DNA of 45,946 bases from Deltaproteobacteria bacterium (GCA_030591565.1 JAUVAU010000013.1:1-45946), one strand, 5' to 3'; shown: positions 8,571 through 16,937, numbered from the stretch's first letter. The notes: a model not told the origin generated them from the letters alone. A program made the numbers and translations.

Positions 8571-9557
8571 CTATAACTTCCACCCCCAGTACTGTAGGAA
8601 AGAGGGGAAGTCCGCCATGTCGGAGTCGCGCCGCGCCCAGAACTTCAGCGAGGTGTAGAAGGGGTTGTCCGGGTCGCCATAATCCTTGTCCTGGCCCACG
8701 TCGGGATCGAACGCCCACCAGCTCATCAGCAACAGCTCCCATATCCGGGTGGAACCCTTCACGTAGCCCTTGTCGCTTCCTTCCTCAAAATAGAAGCTGG
8801 TTGTCCTGTCGCCAAGGGGAAGTCTGTGCAGTTCGGCTTCGTCCACGAGGGGCACATCCAAGTGGCCCAGCGCATTCAGCTGCCCCACCTTTCCGGGCTG
8901 GTCGGTTAAGACCTGCATACCCATCACGCGGTGGGTGCCGGGGCGTATCTCCAGCAGCAGCCTGGGGAATGGGGTGGTCTGGTACTTCAGCACCGGTCCC
9001 AGCGTCTCCCCATACACCGAGAGCGGTTTACCATCCCAGTCCCCGGGGTAGGCCGAGGGGTCCAGGTGGTCCGTGGGCAGTATGGCGATGTAGCAACCAC
9101 AGGTCCCGGCCTGGCTCACGAGCAGCGGCTGGCCGTCCCCGTCCACCGTGATTATGACGATGAGGCCGGGGTTGTCGCCGGCTGTTATCGTTATGGGGAA
9201 GAATGTGTGCGGCGTTTCAAGAAAGTGTACGCGGTAGATGTAGTTGGTGTAGGAGCCCCGCTCGGTGGTGAAGGTCCGGGTCTCCACGTAGATGGCGGGG
9301 GTGTCCGGGTCGATGGTGATTATCTCTTCCCCGTCCTCTCCGAGGATGGCGATGGGGGTGCCGATGCGGTTGTAGTCGAGCTGTGGTGAGTGGACCAGAA
9401 AGACAGGTGCGAAGCGGTCGATCTTTTCACCCGAATGGCGCGCGTCCGAGGCATAGGTGGAGGAGTGGTGTTTTTCGGTGTCGACGGTGGTGATGGAGCT
9501 GCAACCCAGCGAGAGGGCGCAGGCTAGTGCAAGTGTGATGAGGCCAGTGATGCGCAT
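8571..9557 (-). CDS. Lipoprotein of unknown function at the downstream end of the cluster
   Basis: A 328-aa protein I do not recognise. The N-terminus is a lipoprotein signal (MRITGLITLALACALSLGC, lipobox LSLG|C at about residue 19), so the mature protein should be lipid-anchored in the periplasm. The rest is beta-rich in character, with an isolated CGC near residue 160, no membrane segment and no enzymatic motif I can name. It is the last gene of the leftward array, 63 bp after the DarB-like ketosynthase gene, and ends ~10 bp from repeat copy 1. Membership of the biosynthetic cluster is inferred only from strand and position. A role in envelope placement of the product is a guess. Confidence 0.75.
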   Translation of the reverse strand: MRITGLITLALACALSLGCSSITTVDTEKHHSSTYASDARHSGEKIDRFAPVFLVHSPQLDYNRIGTPIAILGEDGEEIITIDPDTPAIYVETRTFTTERGSYTNYIYRVHFLETPHTFFPITITAGDNPGLIVIITVDGDGQPLLVSQAGTCGCYIAILPTDHLDPSAYPGDWDGKPLSVYGETLGPVLKYQTTPFPRLLLEIRPGTHRVMGMQVLTDQPGKVGQLNALGHLDVPLVDEAELHRLPLGDRTTSFYFEEGSDKGYVKGSTRIWELLLMSWWAFDPDVGQDKDYGDPDNPFYTSLKFWARRDSDMADFPSFLQYWGWKL

Positions 9558-9620
9558 GTGTCCGTCACTCCGAAGATGCCCCTTCGGCCACGGGCTACGC
9601 CACTGTGGTCCGAGGGTGGA

Positions 9621-10772
9621 TCAGACTGCAGTCAAAAGCATGTAGCACATGGAAAAGCGCCCGCTCTCGGGAATGAAGTGTAGCAGGCGGTCCCCTTTTT
9701 TCAGTCTACCGGAATGCAGCAATTCTTCCAGTATTATATAAATCGAAGCTGAGCCGGTGTTGCCCTTGACGCCCAGGTTGGTGAACCATTTTTCCTCGTC
9801 GATCACCAGGCCAAGCTCTTCCATTCTGCGCATCAAGAGCGGTTTGAAGTATTCGGAGGAGTAGTGGGGCAGATACCAGTCGATGGTTGAGAGGTCCAGC
9901 TTTTTCTCTTCCACGATACGCGCCAGCGCACGACCGATAGCCACGTCAACGATCTGGCCGTTGAGGAGTTTCACATCCTGCTTGACCAGATGCGCACCAG
10001 CTTCGAGCGCCTCGGTGGGGCTGTCGTAATCGCGCCACACCTTGAGGTTGCCCCCATCGTCCTTCACCCCTCCTGCGTACATGCACAGGGGTAGCTCACC
10101 GGCGTAGGAGGCGGAGTCGATCCACTCGATCTTCAGGCTGATGCGATCCTCACAAGGGGTTGGAGACATATACGCAGCGCCTGCGCCATCGGAGAGCATC
10201 CAACGCAGGAAGTCGGATTCGAAGGCGAGCATGGGATTTTTTTTCAACGCCTCTTCGTCGGTACCGGTGTAGCCCTTGCCAAACCATGCCGCGCGTAGAA
10301 AAGAGGAGGAAAGCTCCGAGCCGGTGGCCACCGCGTTACGGGTCTGACCGCTCAGAACGCTCATATAGGCGTACTTCATCGACGACATCCCGGCCATGCA
10401 GATGCCGGTGGTGGAGACCGCTTCGGTGTGGGAGGTTCCAAGCTCTCCGTGGACCATGGAGGCGTGGCCGGGCATGAGCAGATCGGGAGAAGCGGTGCCG
10501 CAGCTGAGGAGTTCAATGGAGTCGAGATCGAAACCGTCGCCGGGGTCGAGCTTCCTGATCGCCTCGGCAACCAGCTGCGCGTTGGTGTGGGTGAGCTTGC
10601 CGGTGGCCGGGTCGAGCGCGTAATGGCGCGTCTTGATCCCGTTATTTCTGAGGACCAGGCGGCGGGTGCGCGATTTCAGCTTGCCAAGTCGTCCCAGCAC
10701 CTGCTCCATCTGCTCGTTGGTTACCGGCTCGCCCGGCAGAAAGGCTGCTACGTCATTTATGTAAACATCCAA
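9621..10772 (-). CDS. StlD/DarB-type beta-ketoacyl synthase (KAS III fold)
   Basis: A 383-aa FabH-fold ketosynthase. The N-terminus (MDVYINDVAAFLPGEPVTN) and the RRLVLRNNGIKTRHYA stretch look like the StlD/DarB group, which joins a beta-ketoacyl thioester with a second acyl chain and cyclises it to a cyclohexanedione, the precursor of dialkylresorcinols. The catalytic triad appears complete: Cys in TTGICMAGM, His in DWYLPHYSSEYF, Asn in GVKGNTGSAS. Start is a TTG at 10772 with AGGA about 10 nt upstream; the nearby ATG is out of frame. No DarA-type aromatase is recognised in the window, so whether the ring is aromatised is open. The assignment to the DarB group rests on remembered family features, not an alignment. 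Confidence 0.83.
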   Translation of the reverse strand: MDVYINDVAAFLPGEPVTNEQMEQVLGRLGKLKSRTRRLVLRNNGIKTRHYALDPATGKLTHTNAQLVAEAIRKLDPGDGFDLDSIELLSCGTASPDLLMPGHASMVHGELGTSHTEAVSTTGICMAGMSSMKYAYMSVLSGQTRNAVATGSELSSSFLRAAWFGKGYTGTDEEALKKNPMLAFESDFLRWMLSDGAGAAYMSPTPCEDRISLKIEWIDSASYAGELPLCMYAGGVKDDGGNLKVWRDYDSPTEALEAGAHLVKQDVKLLNGQIVDVAIGRALARIVEEKKLDLSTIDWYLPHYSSEYFKPLLMRRMEELGLVIDEEKWFTNLGVKGNTGSASIYIILEELLHSGRLKKGDRLLHFIPESGRFSMCYMLLTAV

Positions 10773-10804
10773 TTGGGTGGTGTCCTTTTAATTTGCAGCC
10801 CCGT

Positions 10805-12097
10805 TCAGATGCGGGCGTCGCGGTGGCAGTTCGCGAGCAGCTGGGCGAAGCGGTTATAAAAGCTCTCGCTTTCCATCCTGGTCGGGACCACTGCGTTGGT
10901 CAGCGTATAGTAGTCCAGGTCCTCTATTGTAATACGATCCCTCATGCGTTCGTAAAGGGCTGTTCCGGGTAAAGGCGTTAAAATCGACGTCATGGGAAGA
11001 TCGACGTTGTTTTTCATTATGTAATCTTCGAGGATGTCGAACTCCTCGGGGGTGTAATCGGGATCGACGATGAAGTCGCCTATAACCGAAATCCCGATAT
11101 CGTGCAGTATCTTTATCGCCTCGGTGTTTATCCGGGTGCGGCTGCCCTTGTTCATCGCTTTTAGTCTGGTGTCGGAGATCTCTTCAAACCCCACCACCAC
11201 CGCGCGCAGCCCCGCTTTTTTCCACCGGGCGAAAAGCTCGGGATCGCGCACCACCGTATCGGCCCTCGCGTCGGCCACATACTGGACAGGGTGAGCGGCG
11301 GACGCGATCTTCTCGCAAAGGGACTCGGCGGCCAGAGTGTCGCCAAAAGAGTTGGCATCGACCAGCCGGATCAGTTGAACCGAGTCGGCCAGCGTCGCGA
11401 TATCCCGCAAGACCGAACCGGTGGAATGCAGTAGATATTTGGAGTTGGTCAGCGAGCCTATGCAGCAAAAATCGCACCGGTGGGTACACCCAGCCGCAGT
11501 CGCCACGAACCCCATCGTCACGCCCAGCGCGGGTATGGCGTAGCCCGCTCTGTATTTCTCCACCAGGTCGTAGCGCGGCGGCATCTCGTCGGCCAAGTCG
11601 GCGGTGGTGAATTTGCGGGGAGTGAACTTGAGGGCGACAGAGGAGGTCTTCGCCACTCCGGTAACAGCAGGGGCACCCCCGGCGGCCAGTCCGTCAGCCA
11701 GCTCTTTGAAGGAGGCGCGACCCAACCCCACCACGATGTAGTCAACCTGGGGAACATTGAAGAAGGAGGGGTCACCGCTGGCGTGAACGCCGCCCACGAC
11801 CACCTTCGCCGCGCAGAGGCTTTTCACTTGGGAGGCGATCGCAAGGGCGGTGTTCGCCTCGCAGGTCATGGCGGTTATCCCCACCAGCTCGGGAGAGAAA
11901 GCTTCCACACAAGCTTCCAGCCCCTGGGGCTCCGATTTCAGATCGAGGATTTGCAGGTCGTGGCCCGCAAGGTTGCCCGCCAGGGATTCGAGCGCCAGCG
12001 GCTCACCCCTGAAGATGCGCTTGATCGAATCAATCCCGTAGCGCTCTTCAGGTATCGAACGCCCGCAATCGGGGGGATTGATTAGGAGTATCCTCAT
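10805..12097 (-). CDS. B12-binding-type radical SAM enzyme (cluster member 1 of 4)
   Basis: A 430-aa protein with a B12-binding-type N-terminal domain (starts MRILLINPPD, then the alternating strand/helix pattern with VVVGGVHAS near residue 105) and a radical SAM barrel. The 4Fe-4S ligands are CTHRCDFC. Such enzymes generate a 5'-deoxyadenosyl radical and, when they bind cobalamin, often methylate unactivated carbon or rearrange rings and chains. I use the ATG at 12097, because the 40-residue extension back to 12217 has no domain character. It lies between an ACP gene and the DarB-like ketosynthase, so an ACP-bound or ketosynthase-derived lipid is a reasonable substrate. It is distinct in sequence from the three contiguous radical SAM proteins at 21426-25503. 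Confidence 0.88.
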   Translation of the reverse strand: MRILLINPPDCGRSIPEERYGIDSIKRIFRGEPLALESLAGNLAGHDLQILDLKSEPQGLEACVEAFSPELVGITAMTCEANTALAIASQVKSLCAAKVVVGGVHASGDPSFFNVPQVDYIVVGLGRASFKELADGLAAGGAPAVTGVAKTSSVALKFTPRKFTTADLADEMPPRYDLVEKYRAGYAIPALGVTMGFVATAAGCTHRCDFCCIGSLTNSKYLLHSTGSVLRDIATLADSVQLIRLVDANSFGDTLAAESLCEKIASAAHPVQYVADARADTVVRDPELFARWKKAGLRAVVVGFEEISDTRLKAMNKGSRTRINTEAIKILHDIGISVIGDFIVDPDYTPEEFDILEDYIMKNNVDLPMTSILTPLPGTALYERMRDRITIEDLDYYTLTNAVVPTRMESESFYNRFAQLLANCHRDARI

Positions 12098-12236
12098 TGC
12101 CCAGTAAAACCCCGAACTCTCAAATGAAAAGGTGAAAAAGTGAAAACCCATTGTATTCTGCAAAGTGTACAAATGCCAACCCCCCAGGCGGCGATACAGT
12201 TGTTTTTGCACCTTCACTTGCAGTTTTCCGGATGGG

Positions 12237-12521
12237 TCAGGTCGTGCGGTTTTCGCCGATGAATTGGGTGAGGGTGGAGAGCGAGGTGAAGATGGAGCGG
12301 GCCTCTTCCTGCCCGCCGATGTGGACGCCGTAGCGGGACTGGATGGCGACCACTATTTCAACCATGTCCAGGGAATCGAGGCCGAAGCAGGAATCGGGAC
12401 CGACAAGGGGGGCCTGGGTGTCAACCGAGTCGCGGTCGAACTCTTCGAACCGGCACACCTCCAAAATCGTTTCCGACAGTTCACGTTCAAGGGGTTTGAG
12501 CTCTTCCCACTTCATGGTCAT
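12237..12521 (-). CDS. Acyl carrier protein (cluster ACP-3)
   Basis: A small acidic helical protein (92-94 aa) with the phosphopantetheine attachment motif GLDSLDMVE; the Ser carries the 4'-phosphopantetheine arm. Compared with the primary-metabolism ACP it has a longer loop before the motif (VGPDSCFGLDSLD), as in ACPs of aryl-polyene/resorcinol clusters. ATGs at 12521 and 12515 are both possible; GGA six bases before the second fits it better. It is flanked by 99 bp upstream (to the ABC permease) and 140 bp downstream (to the radical SAM gene), neither of which holds a recognisable gene. It could be the carrier used by the adjacent DarB-like ketosynthase or BtrH-like acyltransferase. Confidence 0.9.
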   Translation of the reverse strand: MTMKWEELKPLERELSETILEVCRFEEFDRDSVDTQAPLVGPDSCFGLDSLDMVEIVVAIQSRYGVHIGGQEEARSIFTSLSTLTQFIGENRTT

Positions 12522-12620
12522 TCCGATTTATTTGGACTTCGGCGGGGCGGGGCCGCACCGAAGGAAAATTAATAAGGGAGGCAAAAATTGTCATTAAAAA
12601 TGCCCAGCACATAATAGCGG

Positions 12621-13949
12621 TCAGCCACGGTTTCGGACAAGCCATATCCACGAGAGCAGGGTACACAAAATGGTCATGGAGATGAGCAGCGCGCCGCCGA
12701 CGTAGACGTTTTCGGTCACCGAGCCGCGCATGAAGAGGTCCAGGAAAGCCTCCAATCCCCAATTGAGGGGGGAGAAATGGCTGATTGACCTTATCCCGGG
12801 GGGCATGGCGTAGGAGGGGATCATCACTCCGCCGATTGCCGCCGCCATCACGACGGACACCGCGCCGAACACCGACGCCTGCTCATAGCTCTTCGCCACG
12901 GAGCCGACCAGCATGCCATAGGAGCTGGCGGCCAGCGAGGCGGCGAGGGCTATCAGGACGATGGCGAGGGGGGAGGGGCCAATTTCCAGCCCGTCGGGGC
13001 CAAGGAGCGGCAGGATGAAGATGCCTATCAGCACCATCACGCAGAACTGGAAGAAGGCGACCATGGAGTAGGCCGCGAGCTTGCCGCCGAGCACCACCAC
13101 CGTCGGGGCAGGGGCGGCGATTATCCTCCTCAGCATACCGTCGTGGCGCTCCCGGACTATCGCGCCCGAAAGCGGCACTACGATAAAGAACATCCCGAAT
13201 AGCGCCCAGGAGGGGACGTTTTGCTGGACCGAGGAGGGCTTGACGAAGACCAGCTCGTCGGTCCTCACACCGGCGATCTTATCCTTGGACCAGTGGAAGG
13301 AGGGCAACTCGCCCGCTCCCGCCAAGGCCTCTTCACCCAGTTGTTCGGAAATAATCGCGCTCAGCCCGGATTGAAAATTGGCGGAGAGCGCTTTTGTCTT
13401 GAACTCGATCTCTATCCCCAGCGCGGCCTGGTTCAGCGCCGATATTACCGAAGTACGTAGCGCGCCCTGGCTGGCGGGGTCAAAAAAGACCACGAACTCC
13501 GCCATATCCGCCTGCGGTGTATCCTGCGCCGCTCCGTCGGCACCCCCCTGGGAACCGGCCGAGAAGGCGCTCCCGGCTAGCTCGTCGGCTCTGCGGCTCA
13601 ACTTTTCGCTGGTCCCCTCCACCACCGCGACACCGAAGAGGAACTCACCGGCGGCGACCGCTTCCCTGGCGGTTTCCAGGGTGGGAGGTTTCCCCTCCAG
13701 CTCGTGGGCGGTCTCTATGGAGTCCTGCTCGTCAAGAAGCTCCCTTAGCAGCCGCGCCGCTTCGCCGCCATCCTGGTCCACGAAGATCGCTCGCGCCACG
13801 GTTGCGCCGGTTATCTTCATCACATTATCCTGGACCATCGTCACTATCAGCACCAGACAGATGGGCATGGCGAAGAGCACCGCCAACCCGGCCCGGTCGC
13901 GTGACATGATTTTCAGTTCTTTTGCGAGGGTTGAAAGGAAACCGTTCAT
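12621..13949 (-). CDS. ABC-2 type exporter permease
   Basis: A 442-aa inner-membrane protein of the ABC-2 family. One membrane segment is near the N-terminus (about residues 20-40), followed by a ~200-residue periplasmic domain, then about five membrane segments in the C-terminal third. The conserved ABC-2 block is visible (IVRERHDGMLRRIIAAP and PLNWGLEAFLDLF). It begins 4 bp after the stop of the ATPase gene, so the two form one exporter. This layout is typical of exporters of lipids, polyketides or drugs. The cargo is inferred to be the product of this cluster or an intermediate. Confidence 0.9.
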   Translation of the reverse strand: MNGFLSTLAKELKIMSRDRAGLAVLFAMPICLVLIVTMVQDNVMKITGATVARAIFVDQDGGEAARLLRELLDEQDSIETAHELEGKPPTLETAREAVAAGEFLFGVAVVEGTSEKLSRRADELAGSAFSAGSQGGADGAAQDTPQADMAEFVVFFDPASQGALRTSVISALNQAALGIEIEFKTKALSANFQSGLSAIISEQLGEEALAGAGELPSFHWSKDKIAGVRTDELVFVKPSSVQQNVPSWALFGMFFIVVPLSGAIVRERHDGMLRRIIAAPAPTVVVLGGKLAAYSMVAFFQFCVMVLIGIFILPLLGPDGLEIGPSPLAIVLIALAASLAASSYGMLVGSVAKSYEQASVFGAVSVVMAAAIGGVMIPSYAMPPGIRSISHFSPLNWGLEAFLDLFMRGSVTENVYVGGALLISMTILCTLLSWIWLVRNRG

Positions 13950-13953
13950 CGCG

Positions 13954-14712
13954 TCAGTCCCTCAGTCCCTGGCCGGTGAGACTTATGAAAAGCTCTTCCA
14001 GCGAAGCGCAGCCGGGGTGGGCCGCCATCAGCTCGGAGGGGGTGCCTTCGACTATTTTTCTGCCGTCATCCATCACCGCGATCCGGTCGCAGAGCGAGTG
14101 GGCCTCTTCCATGTAATGGGTGGTGTAGATGATCCCCGCCCCGCCCGCCCGCAGCTCTCCGATCAGCTCCATTATCAGGCGGCGCGACTGGGCGTCCACC
14201 CCCACCGTCGGCTCGTCCAGCAGTATGAGGCGCGGATCGTGTACCAGCGCAGCAGCCAGATTGGTTCGCCGCTTCATCCCGCCGGAGTAGGTATCAACCC
14301 GCTCGTCTGCGCGTTCGCTCAGCCCCACATGGGAGAGCCTTCGCTCCACCCTGTCGGCCAGTTCGCTCCCCTTCATCCCGTAGAGAGAGCCGAAGTAGGA
14401 GAGGTTCTCCCTGGCGGTGAGCGACCCGTAGAGGGCGATCTCCTGGGGGGCGAGGCCGATGACCGCCCGCGCCTTGTTTTGCGAGGTGGAGAGGTCCATG
14501 CCAATGACGGTAATTTTGCCGCGCTGGGGGGGCAGCAATGTTGAGATGACCGATACCGCGGTGGTCTTGCCCGCCCCGTTAGGGCCAAGCAGTCCCAGCA
14601 CCTCGCCCCCGCTCACCGTCAAGTTCAGCCCCTCCACCGCAGGCGCAGTCGCCTTAGGGTAGGTGTAGCCGAGGTCGGTGACGTCGAGTAGCGGTTGCAC
14701 AAAATCAGTCAT
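13954..14712 (-). CDS. ABC transporter ATP-binding protein
   Basis: A 252-aa nucleotide-binding subunit with Walker A (GPNGAGKTT), signature (YSGGMKRR), Walker B (LILLDEPT) and a switch His in YTTHYMEEA. The ATG at 14712 shares a base with the TAA stop of the BtrH-like gene (TAATG), which favours it over the ATG three codons upstream and shows translational coupling. The protein belongs to the DrrA/CcmA-like group that pairs with ABC-2 permeases, such as the one encoded directly downstream. It powers export across the inner membrane. Confidence 0.93.
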   Translation of the reverse strand: MTDFVQPLLDVTDLGYTYPKATAPAVEGLNLTVSGGEVLGLLGPNGAGKTTAVSVISTLLPPQRGKITVIGMDLSTSQNKARAVIGLAPQEIALYGSLTARENLSYFGSLYGMKGSELADRVERRLSHVGLSERADERVDTYSGGMKRRTNLAAALVHDPRLILLDEPTVGVDAQSRRLIMELIGELRAGGAGIIYTTHYMEEAHSLCDRIAVMDDGRKIVEGTPSELMAAHPGCASLEELFISLTGQGLRD

Positions 14713-15710
14713 TACACACACTTCAGGAGGCGACGAAAGGCGGCCTCTTCCTGATCGGCGATCTCCATGAGCATTGATTTCAACTCTTCATAGGGCCTTT
14801 CCAGATCGCTCCTCCCCTTGCACACCCTGGCGCTTGTCGCCGCGAAATTTCGCCAACTGTCGCCCGCTTCGGTCATTAGCCTGGAGACCTCGGAAAGCTC
14901 GGCGATCCCCATGAGCGGCGCGGCTTCCTGCAAAAACGCCGCGTAGACAAAACGAAACCCGCCACCCCCGGTGCCAATCTCTTCCTGCATGCGGATGGTA
15001 TGGCCGAGATGGTAGGAGGCGTGCTTTTCACCGAGCTTTTTGGGCCAATTTGCCATGCGGCGGGCGAAAAACCGTATGCCCTTCACGCCGACGAAGGGCA
15101 GGGGTGCGCGCAACATCGCGTTGCAAACGGATTTGATTGATTTGCGCAAAAGTGGCGGCAAGTCGGGGTTCTTGGGGACCGAGGTGAGGGTGTACATCTT
15201 CCCCCTGGGAGCCAGCGGACCCTCGGCAAAGCGCGCCCGGTCCAGGTCGACAGAGGCGATTGTGGCGGGGCCCTCCATCGTGGGGTCGCTCACCAGGTAC
15301 TCGTCGTCCTCTTTGCCGTAGACCACCATGTTGTGGCTGTTGAAATGGAAGCGCAGCGCCGGGGGCATGAAGGGGAGCCAGTAGATGCCCACCTGCAACC
15401 CCACGGGCACGCCGCGTTCAAGCTGGAGGTCCAGCGCTTCCCTCGCCGATGCGGGGTCCTTGAACTTCGTCATTGAAGTAGTGACTTTGAGCGAGCGGGT
15501 CACGCGCTTGAAGATCGCGCCGGGCATGGAGCGGTAGGCGATAAGCGGCAACCGGTTTACCCTGACCATCGGCAGGTAGGCGTAGTTGATGCCTGCGCCG
15601 AGGCCGAAGACCATCGCCTCGGTGATCTCGAAGCCCGCGTTGCGCAGCAGGTTGGCGGTCACGCCGCTTTCGCAGTGCGCGCTCTGTCTGTGTCGGAATT
15701 CCAGCTTCAA
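14712..15710 (-). CDS. BtrH-like acyltransferase (BtrH N-terminal plus DUF4872-type C-terminus)
   Basis: A 332-aa protein resembling BtrH of butirosin synthesis, an acyltransferase with a cysteine-protease-like fold that moves an acyl group from an ACP to an acceptor amine. Candidate catalytic residues are Cys13 in SAHCESGVTANLL, His in HFNSHNMVVYG and Asp in YLVSDPTM. Proteins of this group accompany DarB-type ketosynthases and ABC exporters in dialkylresorcinol/flexirubin-type clusters (from memory of family contexts). The start is TTG at 15710, forming a TTGA overlap with the upstream stop; GGAG lies 9 nt before it. Here it probably transfers an ACP-bound acyl chain to an unknown acceptor, so a link of the lipid to an amine or alcohol is expected. 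Confidence 0.82.
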   Translation of the reverse strand: MKLEFRHRQSAHCESGVTANLLRNAGFEITEAMVFGLGAGINYAYLPMVRVNRLPLIAYRSMPGAIFKRVTRSLKVTTSMTKFKDPASAREALDLQLERGVPVGLQVGIYWLPFMPPALRFHFNSHNMVVYGKEDDEYLVSDPTMEGPATIASVDLDRARFAEGPLAPRGKMYTLTSVPKNPDLPPLLRKSIKSVCNAMLRAPLPFVGVKGIRFFARRMANWPKKLGEKHASYHLGHTIRMQEEIGTGGGGFRFVYAAFLQEAAPLMGIAELSEVSRLMTEAGDSWRNFAATSARVCKGRSDLERPYEELKSMLMEIADQEEAAFRRLLKCV

Positions 15711-16132
15711 TCCCTCGTCTCCCCGGGCAGTTCCACTTTGTCGGGCACGATTGCCAGCACCTCGACCGGGATTTTGAAAAAGTCCGCATATTTCTTTGCA
15801 TCATCGGACGACATCTTGACGAACCCCCGAACCTTGAGATGACTACGCACCTTGAACCTGCCTATCCCCGTATAGCTTGAAAGCAGCCCGGGGTCCAGCT
15901 GGTTCATGACCATGTGCAGCGCCAGGGGGCTGGCCTTGCCCGCGTGGATATTTTCAAGCGTCAGCTCCACCTCTTCGCGGATGACCTCCCACGCCTGACG
16001 GTTGGCGAAGTTGGAGGGCTCCCATCCCGCCGTGGGGGCGATGACGTAGTTGCCCCCATCGTCGACCGCATAGCAGGCGGCGCGCTGTTCGCCGAACATA
16101 TCCTTGTGTTGCGGTACCTGTTCTTTTTTCAT
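15707..16132 (-). CDS. Small protein of unknown function upstream of the BtrH-like gene
   Basis: A 141-aa soluble protein I cannot assign. It has no signal peptide or membrane segment. It contains a helical centre (AWEVIREEVELTLENIHAGK) and a basic stretch (KVRSHLKVRGFVK). Its stop overlaps the BtrH-like start by four bases, so the two are produced together and may interact. It lies just downstream of repeat copy 2, meaning that readers of this gene must cross the repeat or start within it. ATG at 16132. Confidence 0.72.
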   Translation of the reverse strand: MKKEQVPQHKDMFGEQRAACYAVDDGGNYVIAPTAGWEPSNFANRQAWEVIREEVELTLENIHAGKASPLALHMVMNQLDPGLLSSYTGIGRFKVRSHLKVRGFVKMSSDDAKKYADFFKIPVEVLAIVPDKVELPGETRD

Positions 16133-16137
16133 CGTTA

Positions 16138-16384
16138 GTCGCTTGTTGAAAACCCCCGGATATCCTCCGATTGACGTTGTCAGGGGCGAAAAATGATCCT
16201 CGAAATACTTATAGGTATGCCTGCGGTCATTTTTCTTCCCTTCCTAGTTCTCGAAGGATCTTCGGGGTTTCCTGTTTATCGTCGGCCTAGTTAGATGTTT
16301 GCCTGACATCGGCTAAAATCTCCGGCTTAGTGTTATTCTCCGCTTCGGGAGAGTTTCCCCCAAGAGCCTCCTAAACAGCCTCCT
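16138..16384 (+). repeat. ~240 bp palindromic interspersed repeat, copy 2 (forward, inside the cluster)
   Basis: Closely similar to copy 1 over its whole length (shared blocks include ATATCCTCCGATTGACGTTG and CCTGCGGTCATTTTTCTTCC). It separates two genes of the same strand, the only full copy not in a convergent gap. The right end is doubled: two CAGCCTCCT/GAGCCTCCT-type termini lie at 16364-16372 and 16376-16384, the outer one overlapping the stop codon of the PagL-like gene. Together with copy 1 it brackets 8564-16137 as direct repeats. Transcription of the downstream half of the cluster must cross it or restart here. Confidence 0.85.
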
Positions 16385-16937
16385 AGTAGATAAACCCGAA
16401 TGTCAGCAGGGCCGAATTGATCCCCGTGTTGTCATCGTCCAGCCCGCCGTTGGAGACGTGGTGGAGCCTGAGCGCCGCGAAGTATTTTCCGCCATCGGTA
16501 TTGGGCGGGAAAACCATCCCGATGCCCGCGACGGGGTTGAAGTTGAGCCTCAGCCCCTGGCCCTTGCGCCTGAAATCGGTGTAGATCAATCCTGTTCCTG
16601 CCTCCACGTAGGGCACCATCCATCCGGTGCGCCAGCCTTCCAGGAAGTACATCGCCAGAATGTTGGCCGCCACAGTCCCCCTCTTCTCAGGGACAGTCGC
16701 CATGCCCGCCGTCACCTCCGTCTTGAAGCGCAGGGGTTCGGGGGCGTGGTGGGGCATCACATCGTCGTAATCAAATATGGTCGTCCAGCTCATCAGCATC
16801 CAGGCGACCCCGCCGTCGGCGGTGTAGGAGTTGCCCCCTGATACCGAGACGCCATAGAGGGTGGGTTCCTCTTCACCGCCGATCGCCGCCGTGGCCATGA
16901 GCATCACCGCGACGAGGGCGAGAAGCAGTCTCTTCAC
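16383..16937 (-). CDS. PagL-like acyloxyacyl hydrolase-family outer-membrane barrel
   Basis: A 184-aa exported protein with a cleavable signal peptide (about residues 1-20, ending TAAIGG) and an eight-strand-like alternating pattern ending in LLTFGFIY, a typical outer-membrane barrel terminus. The segment LHHVSNGGL near residue 160, followed by NTGIN, matches the His-x-Ser-Asn region of PagL lipid A 3-O-deacylases. The His and Ser of the PagL dyad are present, but the expected downstream Glu is not obvious, so activity is uncertain. It might trim or bind acyl chains of the cluster product or lipid A. The start is GTG at 16937, in a GTGA overlap with the preceding stop. Confidence 0.75.
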   Translation of the reverse strand: MKRLLLALVAVMLMATAAIGGEEEPTLYGVSVSGGNSYTADGGVAWMLMSWTTIFDYDDVMPHHAPEPLRFKTEVTAGMATVPEKRGTVAANILAMYFLEGWRTGWMVPYVEAGTGLIYTDFRRKGQGLRLNFNPVAGIGMVFPPNTDGGKYFAALRLHHVSNGGLDDDNTGINSALLTFGFIY

